Assembly: GCA_947502975.1 (NCBI GenBank)
Contig: CANNBV010000006.1
Coordinates: 1 to 64,000, forward strand
Source of the DNA: an uncultured Flavobacteriaceae bacterium
GTDB taxonomy: Bacteria > Bacteroidota > Bacteroidia > Flavobacteriales > Flavobacteriaceae
Direction: 5' to 3'
Length of the DNA stretch: 64,000 nt
The notes under the pieces are model-generated. The model saw only the letters and a list, made by a program, of their open reading frames with translations, was not told the origin of the DNA and ran no database searches. Positions within the stretch are counted from its first letter, which is position 1; every line of letters starts with the position of its first letter. Positions 1-8,934 of this stretch are shown piece after piece. Position numbers and translations under genes: made by a program.

Positions 1-167
1 TACAAATTTATGATCGTTATGGTAAGCTATTAAAACAATTATTAACCTCTTCTAATGGATGGGATGGTACATACAGTAGACAGCTAATGCCTACTGATGA
101 TTACTGGTTTAAAGTATTCCTTGAAGACGGTAGAACTTTTATGGGACATTTTACTTTAAAACGTTAA
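1..167 (+). CDS. C-terminal tail of a T9SS type B sorting-domain protein (partial)
   Basis: The window opens inside a gene. From base 3 an open frame reads QIYDRYGKLLKQL, then SNGWDGTYSRQLMPTDDYWFKVFLEDGR, and stops at 165-167. This matches the gliding-motility-associated C-terminal (type B sorting) domain that targets large secreted or adhesin-like proteins through the type IX secretion system of Bacteroidota. IYDRYG, the N-GWDG turn and the final GHFTLKR are typical of the domain. Only about 54 residues are visible, so the passenger protein is unknown. The family call is firm; the function of the whole protein is not accessible from here. Confidence 0.85.
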   Translation, partial: QIYDRYGKLLKQLLTSSNGWDGTYSRQLMPTDDYWFKVFLEDGRTFMGHFTLKR

Positions 168-246
168 CAGCTTTTTCTTAATTAATTCTTATTCTCATCT
201 ACTTTAAGTAATTTAGATGTTTTAAATATTTTGGGAATTTGCGTCT

Positions 247-2250
247 ATGAAATTTAAAATTCAATCAGATTTTAATCCAACTGGTGATCAACCTGATGCT
301 ATCAAACAACTTACAGGTGGCATAACATCAGATGAAAAACATCAAACACTTCTGGGAGTAACTGGATCAGGTAAAACATTTACGGTAGCAAATGTTATAG
401 AAGAAGTGCAGCGTCCTACACTAGTGTTAGCGCATAATAAAACACTAGCGGCTCAACTATATTCAGAATTCAAACAATTTTTCCCTGAGAATGCTGTGGA
501 GTATTTTGTGTCTTATTATGATTATTATCAGCCTGAGGCGTACATACCTGTTTCTGGCGTTTATATAGAAAAGGATTTATCTATAAACGAAGAAATAGAA
601 AAAATGCGATTAAGTACCACATCTTCCCTACTCTCAGGAAGACGTGACGTTCTTGTTGTAGCATCAGTGTCATGTCTTTATGGTATTGGAAACCCTGTTG
701 AGTTTCAGAAAAATGTAATCACACTTAAAAGAGACCAAGTAATATCAAGAACTCAATTATTACATCAATTGGTTCAAAGTCTATATTCAAGAACGGAAGC
801 CGATTTTCGTCATGGAAACTTTAGAATTAAAGGTGACACCGTAGATATTTTTCCTAGTTATGCCGATGATGCATTCCGCATTCATTTCTTTGGAGATGAA
901 ATCGAGGATATTGAATCTTTTGATATCCAAACTAATGAAGTTATAGAAAAATATGACCGTTTGAATATTTATCCAGCAAACATGTTTGTAACTTCTCCAG
1001 AAATTTTACAAGGTGCGATAAAAGATATTCAAGATGATTTAGTAAAACAACACGATTATTTTAAAGATATAGGAAAACATTTAGAAGCAAAACGCTTAAA
1101 GGAACGCACAGAATTTGATTTAGAAATGATTCGTGAATTAGGCTATTGCTCTGGCATTGAAAACTATTCGAGATATTTAGATGGACGCGCACCAGGCACT
1201 AGACCTTTCTGTTTATTAGATTATTTTCCAGATGATTATTTAATGGTGGTAGATGAAAGCCATGTTACTATTTCTCAAGTGCATGCCATGTATGGGGGCG
1301 ATAGAAGTAGAAAGGAAAACTTGGTTGAATATGGCTTTAGACTACCTGCTGCTATGGACAATAGACCTTTAAAGTTTGAAGAATTTGAAGCATTACAAAA
1401 CCAAGTGATTTATGTGAGTGCCACTCCTGCTGATTATGAATTACAAAAATCTGATGGGGTATATGTTGAACAAGTTATTCGTCCAACAGGACTATTAGAC
1501 CCAATTATTGAAGTGCGACCAAGTTTAAATCAAATTGATGATTTAATTGAAGAAATTCAACAGCGCGTAGAAAAAGATGAACGCACCTTAGTGACTACTT
1601 TAACTAAGAGAATGGCCGAAGAGCTAACAAAATATCTTGATCGTATTCAAATTAGATGCCGATATATACATAGTGATGTAGATACTTTAGAGCGCGTAGA
1701 AATTATGCAAGATTTACGAAAAGGTCTCTTTGATGTGTTGGTTGGTGTTAACTTGCTTCGTGAAGGTTTAGATTTACCTGAGGTATCTCTGGTAGCCATT
1801 TTAGATGCTGATAAAGAAGGATTTTTACGTTCTAATCGTTCTCTCACACAAACTGTAGGTAGAGCGGCAAGAAACTTAAACGGTAAAGCAATTATGTATG
1901 CTGATAAGATTACAAATAGCATGCAAAAAACAATTGACGAGACGGAATACCGACGCGAAAAACAAATAGCTTATAATACCAAACATAATGTAAAACCTAA
2001 AGCTTTAAATAAGAGTTTGGATAACGCATTGTCTAAAAATTCTGTAAGTACTTATAGTTATGAATTAGAAGCTGCAAGAGCCGCAGAACCTGAAAGCGAA
2101 TACTTAACAAAACCCGAGTTAGAAAAAAAAATTCGAGAGAAGCGCAAACTTATGGAAGAAGCCGCCAAGGCCTTAGACTTTATTATCGCTGCTCAATTAA
2201 GGGACGACATAAAAGCATACCAAGATAAACTAGAAAAGCTAAAAGTTTAA
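247..2250 (+). CDS. uvrB: UvrABC excinuclease subunit B
   Basis: UvrB is the damage-verifying helicase-like subunit of nucleotide excision repair. It is loaded by UvrA and recruits UvrC for dual incision. The 667 residues match the usual length. Visible parts are the Q-like motif PTGDQP near residue 11, Walker A GVTGSGKT at 37-44, the YYDYYQPEAY hairpin region near 90 that clamps DNA, the DESH Walker B near 335, helicase motif VI around QTVGRAARN, and a C-terminal UVR motif (about 628-663) for UvrC contact. It has its own transcription unit and ends in a palindrome that overlaps the stop codon. Nothing is odd in the coding sequence. Confidence 0.97.
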   Translation: MKFKIQSDFNPTGDQPDAIKQLTGGITSDEKHQTLLGVTGSGKTFTVANVIEEVQRPTLVLAHNKTLAAQLYSEFKQFFPENAVEYFVSYYDYYQPEAYIPVSGVYIEKDLSINEEIEKMRLSTTSSLLSGRRDVLVVASVSCLYGIGNPVEFQKNVITLKRDQVISRTQLLHQLVQSLYSRTEADFRHGNFRIKGDTVDIFPSYADDAFRIHFFGDEIEDIESFDIQTNEVIEKYDRLNIYPANMFVTSPEILQGAIKDIQDDLVKQHDYFKDIGKHLEAKRLKERTEFDLEMIRELGYCSGIENYSRYLDGRAPGTRPFCLLDYFPDDYLMVVDESHVTISQVHAMYGGDRSRKENLVEYGFRLPAAMDNRPLKFEEFEALQNQVIYVSATPADYELQKSDGVYVEQVIRPTGLLDPIIEVRPSLNQIDDLIEEIQQRVEKDERTLVTTLTKRMAEELTKYLDRIQIRCRYIHSDVDTLERVEIMQDLRKGLFDVLVGVNLLREGLDLPEVSLVAILDADKEGFLRSNRSLTQTVGRAARNLNGKAIMYADKITNSMQKTIDETEYRREKQIAYNTKHNVKPKALNKSLDNALSKNSVSTYSYELEAARAAEPESEYLTKPELEKKIREKRKLMEEAAKALDFIIAAQLRDDIKAYQDKLEKLKV

Positions 2251-2264
2251 ACTTTTAGCTTTTC
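2233..2264. terminator. Palindromic terminator overlapping the uvrB stop codon
   Basis: GAAAAGCTAAAAGTTT is followed directly by its perfect reverse complement, a 32-base palindrome. The left half encodes the last codons of uvrB (EKLKV) and the stop lies at the centre. It can act as a bidirectional hairpin terminator between uvrB and the convergent TerB-like gene. There is no long T run, so strength is uncertain. Confidence 0.55.
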
Positions 2265-2308
2265 ATAAAAATTCAGCCGATTAACCGACCTACCTTTGTC
2301 TACGTTTA

Positions 2309-2722
2309 TTAGTTATACTGTGTTTTAAAAATATCAATTAAAACATCAGGTGGTACAATTTTATTTGGAAAACTTTCCATTAAGTACAATACTTTAGATA
2401 TAGATTCATGACTTAACCCCATACGTAATCCAAAATTATATAGTTTAATAACTCCAGCTGAGGCTTTATTATTTCCATGTTCTTGCTCAATATTCATTAA
2501 TAATACTAATCTATGAAACTGAACAATGCGCTCACTATGAGATTTTAAATGTGTATAGTTTATAGGGTGGTTGATTAAATAGTCAAAATCTTCACGAGAG
2601 ATATCTAATTGTTTAGCTACTCCCAGTAAAAAGTTGTACTCAATGTCTTGTATATCTTTATCGTATTGCGCAAAAGCAATCATTTCTGATAAAAGACTCA
2701 ATTTTTCAATTCTATTAATCAT
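2309..2722 (-). CDS. TerB-like tellurite-resistance-family small protein
   Basis: A 137-residue all-helical cytosolic protein without signal peptide. The start MINRIEKLSLLSEMIAFAQYDKDIQDIEYNFLLGVAKQLDI resembles the TerB/DjlA-N metal-binding-like helical fold, with acidic residues (D, E) in the first helices and the spacing seen in TerB-like stand-alone proteins of Flavobacteriia. Such genes often sit next to uvrB in this group and are sometimes annotated as excinuclease subunits through transfer of the neighbour's name. I see no UvrB homology. It is convergent with uvrB. The role is unknown; the TerB fold assignment is by pattern and moderately sure. Confidence 0.6.
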   Translation of the reverse strand: MINRIEKLSLLSEMIAFAQYDKDIQDIEYNFLLGVAKQLDISREDFDYLINHPINYTHLKSHSERIVQFHRLVLLMNIEQEHGNNKASAGVIKLYNFGLRMGLSHESISKVLYLMESFPNKIVPPDVLIDIFKTQYN

Positions 2723-3088
2723 TCTTATTAGGTAATTTTATTGTATTATAAATTTACACAGAAAGGTTTTTTTCTAATCGTATATATAATACCTCTTATC
2801 GAAAAACGTAACGCCATTTATCGGCTATTTTATCATTTTTATCATATGTGTTTTTCTTTAGTCTGAAATATATGCATATCAACATTTAATCGATAATCTA
2901 ACAACCTAAACACATTAGCGTTTAAAACGCTGATTATAAGTAATTTGAATATTGTTTTTGAACTAAAAATAAAGATTTTTAATAGTGAATTTTGAAGTAT
3001 CTTTGAAAATATAAGCAAAACGCTAGAAACACATTTCATATATTACAAAATCGATGAAATGCAAATTATAAATCCACACATATAAACT
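2723..3088. other. Intergenic region, 366 bp, promoter-containing
   Basis: This stretch separates the divergent TerB-like and YehS-like genes. It is very AT-rich. A predicted 65-residue ORF on the minus strand (2842-3039) has a composition expected of non-coding AT-rich DNA and no recognisable family. A TATCTTTG box lies at 2998-3005. No RNA gene or long inverted repeat was seen. Confidence 0.5.
2998..3005 (+). promoter_or_regulatory. Bacteroidota -7 box (TATCTTTG) for the YehS-like gene
   Basis: TATCTTTG matches the TAnnTTTG element of Bacteroidota primary-sigma promoters. It lies 84 bases upstream of the ATG. A clear -33 TTG at ideal spacing is not obvious, so the call rests on the -7 box alone. 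Confidence 0.4.
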
Positions 3089-3367
3089 ATGACTAATAAT
3101 GATGTTTTAAAAAAACTTAGAGTGGCCTTAAAGTTACGTGATGATGATATCATAAAAATATTAGCCTTAGTAGACTTCAGGATTTCCAAAAGTGAATTAG
3201 GAGCGTTTTTCAGACGAGAAGATCATCCAAAATATATGGAGTGTGGTGATCAAATCCTTAGAAATTTTTTAAACGGACTCGTTATCCACTTAAGAGGCCC
3301 AATGCCTCCTAAACAAAAATCAACTCCCAAAGGAGAAAACAGAAAACAAAAAAAGAGCAACGATTAA
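3089..3367 (+). CDS. Single-domain DUF1456 (YehS-like) protein
   Basis: A 92-residue protein. MTNNDVLKKLRVALKLRDDDIIKILAL and GAFFRREDHPKYMECGDQILRNFLNGLVIHLRG match one DUF1456 unit. The enterobacterial protein YehS has two such units in about 156 residues, so this is a one-unit version with a basic, lysine-rich tail (KQKSTPKGENRKQKKSND). The biochemical function of the family is unknown. The last codons form the left arm of a terminator hairpin. Start choice: ATG after AACT, with a -7 box upstream. It is transcribed alone. Confidence 0.75.
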   Translation: MTNNDVLKKLRVALKLRDDDIIKILALVDFRISKSELGAFFRREDHPKYMECGDQILRNFLNGLVIHLRGPMPPKQKSTPKGENRKQKKSND

Positions 3368-3382
3368 AGTTGCTCTTTTTAT
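3349..3382 (+). terminator. Rho-independent terminator overlapping a stop codon
   Basis: AAAAGAGCAAC at 3351-3361 pairs with GTTGCTCTTTT at 3369-3379, loop of 7, followed by a T-rich run. The left arm is coding (KKSND) and the stop codon is in the loop. It serves the YehS-like gene. Confidence 0.8.
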
Positions 3383-3396
3383 TTATATAATTTTGA

Positions 3397-3423
3397 GATG
3401 CTGAAATAAATTCAGCATGACAT
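3397..3423. repeat. Short palindromic dispersed repeat (TGTCATGCTGAA type) after sucC
   Basis: ATGCTGAA (3399-3406) and TTCAGCAT (3411-3418) form an inverted repeat, followed by GACA. Read on the minus strand it begins TGTCATGCTGAA, eight bases after the sucC stop codon. The same 12-mer occurs eight bases after the glyA stop at 21105-21116. It is probably a REP-like extragenic element that may double as a 3' hairpin. Confidence 0.5.
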
Positions 3424-3430
3424 AATATGT

Positions 3431-4621
3431 TTAAGATAATACAGCTTGAACTTTATCTGCCGCTTCTTGGAATTCTGTTGCACTTAATACATCAAGACCA
3501 GAATTATCAATAAGCTCCTTAGCTATATCAGCATTTGTACCCTGTAGTCTCACAATAATTGGTACACTAATATTACCCATATTTTTATAGGCATCTATAA
3601 CACCTTGCGCTACTCGATCGCAACGTACTATACCACCAAAAATATTTATTAGAATAGCTTTTACAGCTGGGTCTTTTAAAATTATTTTAAAGGCAGCTTC
3701 TACTCTAGCAGCATCAGCAGTACCACCAACATCTAGAAAGTTTGCTGGTTCTCCACCTGCTTGCTTAATCAAATCCATAGTTGCCATTGCTAAACCAGCG
3801 CCGTTAACCATACATCCAACATTTCCATCTAAATCAACATAATTTAAACCTACTTCTTTAGCTTCAACCTCTACTGGATTCTCTTCTCTTAAATCTCTTA
3901 AGTCTACATAATCTTTGTGTCTATATAATGCATTATCATCAATTGTTACTTTAGCATCAACAGCCATAATCTTATTATCACTTGTCTTCAGTACTGGATT
4001 AATTTCAAATAAAGAAGAATCAGATTTTACATAAGCAGTATATAAAGCAGAAACAAATTTTGTCATCTCCTTAAATGCTGTACCTGAAAGCCCTAAATTA
4101 AAAGCTACACGTCTTGCTTGGAAAGGTAACAATCCAACAGAAGGATCAATTTCTTCTGTAAAAATTAAGTGAGGTGTTTCTTCTGCTACTGTTTCAATAT
4201 CCATTCCCCCTTCTGTAGAATACATAATCATGTTTCTACCAGTACCACGATTTAAAAGAACAGACATGTAGAATTCATCGGTTTCTGTTTCTCCTGGATA
4301 ATACACATCCTCAGCAACTAATACTTGATGCACCTTCTTTCCTTCTGCAGAAGTTTGAGGTGTAATTAAATTCATGCCTATAATTTGTCCAGCAATTTCT
4401 TCTACTTCATTTAGGTTTTTAGCGAGTTTTACACCGCCTCCTTTACCGCGCCCACCTGCATGTACTTGAGCCTTAATAACATGCCAACTTGTTCCTGTTT
4501 CAGAAGTTAATTGTTTTGCAGCTGCTACAGCTTCGTGCTTATTTTGTGCAACAATACCACGCTGTATACGCACTCCAAAATTGCTTAAAATTTCTTTTCC
4601 TTGATATTCGTGTAAATTCAT
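3431..4621 (-). CDS. sucC: Succinyl-CoA synthetase (ADP-forming) subunit beta
   Basis: This is the ATP-grasp beta subunit of the TCA-cycle enzyme that converts succinyl-CoA to succinate with substrate-level phosphorylation. It works as a heterotetramer with SucD. The 396 residues match the family. The start MNLHEYQGKEILSNFGV is diagnostic. HAGGRGKGGGVKLAK near 53 is the nucleotide-binding loop. Mg-binding EINPV and D residues lie near 205-225. GNVGCMVNGAGLAMATMD and NIFGGIVRCDRVAQGV form the C-terminal ligase domain. sucD is not adjacent, so the subunits are encoded apart, as in other Flavobacteriia. A TACTTTTG promoter box lies just upstream. Confidence 0.97.
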   Translation of the reverse strand: MNLHEYQGKEILSNFGVRIQRGIVAQNKHEAVAAAKQLTSETGTSWHVIKAQVHAGGRGKGGGVKLAKNLNEVEEIAGQIIGMNLITPQTSAEGKKVHQVLVAEDVYYPGETETDEFYMSVLLNRGTGRNMIMYSTEGGMDIETVAEETPHLIFTEEIDPSVGLLPFQARRVAFNLGLSGTAFKEMTKFVSALYTAYVKSDSSLFEINPVLKTSDNKIMAVDAKVTIDDNALYRHKDYVDLRDLREENPVEVEAKEVGLNYVDLDGNVGCMVNGAGLAMATMDLIKQAGGEPANFLDVGGTADAARVEAAFKIILKDPAVKAILINIFGGIVRCDRVAQGVIDAYKNMGNISVPIIVRLQGTNADIAKELIDNSGLDVLSATEFQEAADKVQAVLS

Positions 4622-4646
4622 AATTTGCGCTTTCTTTTAAGAACAG

Positions 4647-4654
4647 CAAAAGTA
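4647..4654 (-). promoter_or_regulatory. Bacteroidota -7 box (TACTTTTG) for sucC
   Basis: On the minus strand TACTTTTG fits TAnnTTTG, 25 bases before the sucC ATG, giving a leader of about 20 bases. The -33 element is not clear. Confidence 0.45.
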
Positions 4655-4777
4655 AATAATCACATGTAATTATTCTAATATTTATCTGAGTATTGCTTTA
4701 TATTTTAATTATTACAATTCAACTAATTGTTAAATAATTAACAAAATGTTTAATTTGTAATAATTTATTGTTATTTA

Positions 4778-4807
4778 TTTGTTTTTAAAGCTAAAGAAAT
4801 ATCTTTG
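4778..4807 (+). promoter_or_regulatory. lysA promoter (TTTG-18 nt-TATCTTTG)
   Basis: A TTTG at 4778-4781 is followed 18 bases later by TATCTTTG at 4800-4807, a good match to the Bacteroidota TTG/TAnnTTTG promoter. It lies inside the extended ORF of the track and shows that the upstream ATG-like start at 4779 cannot be used. Confidence 0.7.
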
Positions 4808-4826
4808 TCCAAATTATTTAAAACTG

Positions 4827-6062
4827 ATGGAAAATACCCAATTATTAAAGATTGCTAACGAATTTGGTAGCCCCTTGTACGTGTACGATGGAGAAAAAAT
4901 TGAATCACAATACAATAGACTAACGTCGGCTTTTAAATCTGTTAAGAAATTAAAACTGAATTATGCTGTTAAGGCATTATCAAATATATCTGTATTAAAA
5001 CTTTTTAAAAATTTAGGAGCAGGAATAGACACAGTTTCTATACAAGAAGTACAACTAGGTTTAGCTGCAGGTTTTAAAGCTGAACAAATTATATATACTC
5101 CTAATGGTGTTTCATTAGACGAAATTGAAAAAGCTGCTAAACTTGGTGTGAAAATTAATATTGATAACTTATCAATTTTGGAACAGTTTGGGACAAAGCA
5201 TCCAAATACCCCAGTATGTATCAGAATAAACCCCCACGTTATGGCTGGTGGAAATGCAAATATTTCTGTTGGACATATAGATTCTAAATTCGGGATTTCA
5301 ATTCATCAAATACCTCATTTATTGCGTATTGTAGAAAACACAAAAATGAATATAAATGGCATACACATGCACACTGGTAGTGATATTTTAGATATTGATG
5401 TATTCTTATATGCCAGTGAAATTCTTTTTGAAACCGCCAAAAATTTTAAAAATCTAGAATTTATAGATTTTGGATCTGGTTTTAAAGTACCGTATAAAGT
5501 TGGAGATATTGAAACTAACATCGAAGAATTAGGTAAAAAGCTCTCAACCAAATTTAATGCGTTTTGCAAGGAATACGGAAAAGATTTAACCTTAGCTTTC
5601 GAACCTGGTAAATTTTTAGTGAGTGAATCTGGTCACTTTTTAACTAAGGTAAATGCTGTAAAACAAACTACTTCTACTGTTTTTGCACAAGTAGATTCTG
5701 GTTTTAATCATTTGATAAGACCTATGTTTTATGGCTCACATCATGAGATTGACAATATTTCAAATCCAAATGGTCGCGAACGCTTCTACTCAGTTGTAGG
5801 TTACATTTGTGAAACAGATACATTTGGAAATAACAGACGCATTAATGAAATTAATGAAGGTGATATTTTAAGATTTAAAAATGCTGGAGCCTATTGTTTT
5901 TCTATGGCTAGCAACTACAACTCAAGATATAGGCCTGCCGAAGTGTTATGGTATAAAAACAAAGCTCATTTAATTAGAAAGCGGGAAACCTTTGATGATA
6001 TACTAAATAATCAAATTGAAGTTGATTTCTCAACCAAAAAAGAAAAAGCTTCCGCAGTTTAA
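4827..6062 (+). CDS. lysA: Diaminopimelate decarboxylase
   Basis: LysA is a PLP enzyme of fold type III that decarboxylates meso-diaminopimelate to L-lysine, the last step of lysine synthesis. I place the start at the internal ATG of MENTQLLK (411 residues). The ORF-track start would lie within the promoter, whose -7 box is at 4800-4807. Visible features are the PLP lysine in NYAVKALSN (K49), HMHTGSDI, the GSGFKVPY glycine-rich phosphate loop, EPGKFLVSESG, and CETDTFG with the active-site cysteine from the partner subunit. The gene is monocistronic and ends at a strong terminator. Confidence 0.93.
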   Translation: MENTQLLKIANEFGSPLYVYDGEKIESQYNRLTSAFKSVKKLKLNYAVKALSNISVLKLFKNLGAGIDTVSIQEVQLGLAAGFKAEQIIYTPNGVSLDEIEKAAKLGVKINIDNLSILEQFGTKHPNTPVCIRINPHVMAGGNANISVGHIDSKFGISIHQIPHLLRIVENTKMNINGIHMHTGSDILDIDVFLYASEILFETAKNFKNLEFIDFGSGFKVPYKVGDIETNIEELGKKLSTKFNAFCKEYGKDLTLAFEPGKFLVSESGHFLTKVNAVKQTTSTVFAQVDSGFNHLIRPMFYGSHHEIDNISNPNGRERFYSVVGYICETDTFGNNRRINEINEGDILRFKNAGAYCFSMASNYNSRYRPAEVLWYKNKAHLIRKRETFDDILNNQIEVDFSTKKEKASAV

Positions 6063-6067
6063 AAACA

Positions 6068-6102
6068 AAAAAGTGTTACTGAAAATAGTAACACTTTTTT
6101 TT
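6068..6102 (+). terminator. Rho-independent terminator after lysA
   Basis: AAAGTGTTAC (6070-6079) and GTAACACTTT (6088-6097) form a 10-bp stem with an 8-base loop, followed by a T run. Confidence 0.85.
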
Positions 6103-6152
6103 ATATCTTTAAAATCTCCCTAGGTCTCTTAATCCCAACTGTTAAGACTTAT

Positions 6153-8042
6153 ATGATAAAGATTAAAGTTCCAACTCTAGTGGCATGCTTTATATTTTGC
6201 GCTGGATTCTCTCAAACCAAAAATCTCAATCTCGAAAACGCAAAACTACAACCTATTGATTCCTGTTTATCTTGGATGCGTAAAAATGCATACACAGGAA
6301 AAGATTTAGATAATTTTCATTCTATTGCACTTCAAACTTTAAATCGCACTTTAAAAACTGATGATTCAAAACTTATCGCTGAAGTCCATGAAGAAATTGC
6401 CAACTGGCATGGATACAATGGTACATTTTCTCCAGATTCCATAGTGCATCATTCCGAAAAAGCTTTGGAAAACTACATCAAAATAGATGATAAAAAGAAA
6501 ATTGCTGGCACTTACAGAACATTAGCTATAGATTATATGAATGTACGTGAGCTGAACAAAGCCCAAGACGTCCTCTTCAAAGCTATTTCACTATATGAGG
6601 ATATGGAAAATGAAGCAGGAATAGGCAGTTCTTACAGAACACTTGGTGTGCTTCACGAAGTGATGGAAGAGCCCGAAAAAGCCATTGAGTATATTAACAA
6701 AGCTGTTCCTATTTTAGAAAAAACCAAAAACTATGCTTCTGTTGCTATTGCACAATTTAGTCTTATTAAAGCTTATGGTGAATTGGGTGAATTTGAAAAA
6801 GCTTACAAAGCTGCTGACTATTGTTTAGAAATTGTAAGGACAAAAGCATCTGAAGAAATTTTTGTTCCTGTACGTGCACATTCATACAGAGGCGAAGTGT
6901 ATGTGAAAGCCAAAGATTATGACAATGCTTTAAAAGATTTTATAAAAGCTTGGGAATTATGTTCAGCAAATATTGGAAAAGAGCGCTGTTCCACTTATAG
7001 AACAGAAATCGGACAAGTTTATTTACTTCAAAATGATTACAATAGAGCATTAGAGCATCTATCCGCAGGGGTTGAAGCCTATGAAGCTAAAGGACAAACT
7101 TCTATTGTAACCCAATATGAAGATCTAGCTAAATGTTATGAGAAACTAGGAGATTTTCAAAATGCGCTCCACTACCAAAACAAAGCACATGCAAACCAAA
7201 TAAATAATCTTGAAGGTAAAATTGAAAGCATTGAGGAAGAAACCATTGTAAAATACGAAACTGAAAAGAAAGACGAAGTTCTGGCATCTCAAGCCTCTTT
7301 ATTAGAGCAAAAAACAAAAACTCAAAACCTAATTATCGCCACGGCTGCTTTATTAGGCTTATTACTCCTATCCTTATTTTACTTTTTTAGTAAGAACAAA
7401 AAAGCTACAAAAATTATTCGTGCTAAAAATGCTGAAAACGAGTTGCTACTTAAAGAGATTCACCATCGTGTTAAAAATAATTTAGAAATGGTTAAAAGCC
7501 TTATTGCCCTTCAATCTTCAAAAATAGAAGACTCCGCTACCAAAGATGCTATGATAGCTAGTCAAAACAGGGTACAATCTATGGGGATCATTCACCAAAA
7601 ATTGTATCAAGGCGATAATTTAGGCAGTATAGAAATGAAGGATTATTTTCTAAACCTCAGTGAGGGTATTTTAGATACGTTTAATGCAGAAGACAAGGTA
7701 AAGATAAAATGTGTTATGGATACGCTAAATCTTGATGTAGACACTGCTGTTCCAATCGGGTTAATAGTTAATGAACTGCTTACTAATGCCTTAAAATATG
7801 CCTTTCCAGAAGATGAAAAAGGTGAGATTTCTATTAGTTTGGAAAAGTTTCAGGAAAATCATTTGAAACTAAAAGTGTCGGATAATGGTGTTGGAAAACA
7901 GAAAGATATTGCGCCAAAAGGCACAGGGTTTGGTTCTCAATTAGTCCACCTTTTAACCCAACAACTTAATGGTAAAATGACTGAGACATCAGAAAAAGGC
8001 ACATACGTAGAATTTGATTTTCTAATTGACACCGCAGCATAA
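6153..8042 (+). CDS. TPR-containing sensor histidine kinase, HisKA_2 family
   Basis: A 629-residue membrane kinase. An N-terminal signal-like helix (about 1-20, ending GFSQ) is followed by a periplasmic array of tetratricopeptide repeats (about 75-350; for example AGIGSSYRTLGVLHEVMEEPEKAIEYINKAV). A coiled-coil stretch, one transmembrane helix (about 388-407) and a cytosolic HisKA_2 dimerisation helix, LLKEIHHRVKNNLEMVKSLIALQS, come next. The phospho-accepting histidine is about 438. The HATPase domain shows the N box NELLTNALKYAF, the G box DNGVGK and GTGFGSQLV. Its last A is shared with the ATG of the next gene, a LytTR response regulator, so the two form one two-component system. The signal is unknown. 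Confidence 0.9.
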   Translation: MIKIKVPTLVACFIFCAGFSQTKNLNLENAKLQPIDSCLSWMRKNAYTGKDLDNFHSIALQTLNRTLKTDDSKLIAEVHEEIANWHGYNGTFSPDSIVHHSEKALENYIKIDDKKKIAGTYRTLAIDYMNVRELNKAQDVLFKAISLYEDMENEAGIGSSYRTLGVLHEVMEEPEKAIEYINKAVPILEKTKNYASVAIAQFSLIKAYGELGEFEKAYKAADYCLEIVRTKASEEIFVPVRAHSYRGEVYVKAKDYDNALKDFIKAWELCSANIGKERCSTYRTEIGQVYLLQNDYNRALEHLSAGVEAYEAKGQTSIVTQYEDLAKCYEKLGDFQNALHYQNKAHANQINNLEGKIESIEEETIVKYETEKKDEVLASQASLLEQKTKTQNLIIATAALLGLLLLSLFYFFSKNKKATKIIRAKNAENELLLKEIHHRVKNNLEMVKSLIALQSSKIEDSATKDAMIASQNRVQSMGIIHQKLYQGDNLGSIEMKDYFLNLSEGILDTFNAEDKVKIKCVMDTLNLDVDTAVPIGLIVNELLTNALKYAFPEDEKGEISISLEKFQENHLKLKVSDNGVGKQKDIAPKGTGFGSQLVHLLTQQLNGKMTETSEKGTYVEFDFLIDTAA

Positions 8043-8785
8043 TGAGTGACAAAATCAAGATATTAATTGTAGAAGACGAAATGGTTATTGCTGCAAATAT
8101 TTCGCTTCAACTGACTGAATTGGGGTATGAAGTAATTGGAATTGTGCCAAGAGGCGAAGACGCCTTAAAACAGATTGAAATAAATGCACCAGATATTTTA
8201 CTATTAGACATCAATTTAAAAGGTGCTTTGGATGGTATAGAAACTGCTAAGGCAATGCAAAAAACGCATAATATTCCCATCATTTATTTAACGGCAAATA
8301 TTGATGATGCAAATTTTAATAGAGCTAAAACTACGCATCCTTATGGTTTTATTGCTAAACCTTATAAAAAACTAGACTTACAACGTACTATAGAATTAAC
8401 CATAAGTCAAATAACTTCAGAAACTAAAACATCTTATCATACTGAACCAGAACATTCAGAATCTTACATATTAAGTGATAGCGTATTCGTTCGTCATAAT
8501 AATACAATGGTAAAAGTGAATATAAATGATATTCTATACATTGAAGCAGAACGCAATTATTGTCGCATATATTCAAAGAATAGAGAATACTTGTTGGTTA
8601 TAACTCTTAAGGATATGGATGGAAAGTTACCTTCTAAACACTTTCTTCGTGTACATCGATCATTTATTGTAAGCATTTCCAAAATCAATGAAGTTAGTAA
8701 TACGCATATCGTTATAGAGAAAAAAGCAATTCCTATAAGCAAATCATTGAAGGAAGAGCTGTTGAAACGTCTACAAACCATATAG
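8042..8785 (+). CDS. LytTR-type response regulator
   Basis: A 247-residue two-domain regulator. The receiver domain (1-125) has acidic pocket residues E11, D12 and E13, phospho-accepting D56 in ILLLDINL, a T in IIYLTAN and the lysine of FIAKPYKK. A linker is followed by a LytTR DNA-binding domain (about 140-245; DILYIEAERNYCRIYS and FLRVHRSFIVSISKI). It probably binds DNA direct repeats after phosphorylation by the preceding kinase. Stop and start overlap as TAATG, which implies translational coupling. Targets are not evident; the secreted protein downstream is a candidate by position only. Confidence 0.92.
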   Translation: MSDKIKILIVEDEMVIAANISLQLTELGYEVIGIVPRGEDALKQIEINAPDILLLDINLKGALDGIETAKAMQKTHNIPIIYLTANIDDANFNRAKTTHPYGFIAKPYKKLDLQRTIELTISQITSETKTSYHTEPEHSESYILSDSVFVRHNNTMVKVNINDILYIEAERNYCRIYSKNREYLLVITLKDMDGKLPSKHFLRVHRSFIVSISKINEVSNTHIVIEKKAIPISKSLKEELLKRLQTI

Positions 8786-8934
8786 CTGTTCTTCTATTAA
8801 TATTATAATAATTAATAACGACGTTTCGGACAAAAAAACAGCACTTTCGTCCTAGATCACTCTATTTTAAAATTGATAATCAGTTACTTGGTACATGAAT
8901 TCAATTATCATTAACCATTAAAATACTATTAATT

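Noticed and set aside
2842-3039. 65-residue minus-strand ORF between the TerB-like and YehS-like genes
   Set aside because: Low-complexity F/I/L/K composition expected from AT-rich intergenic DNA; it covers the promoter of the next gene.
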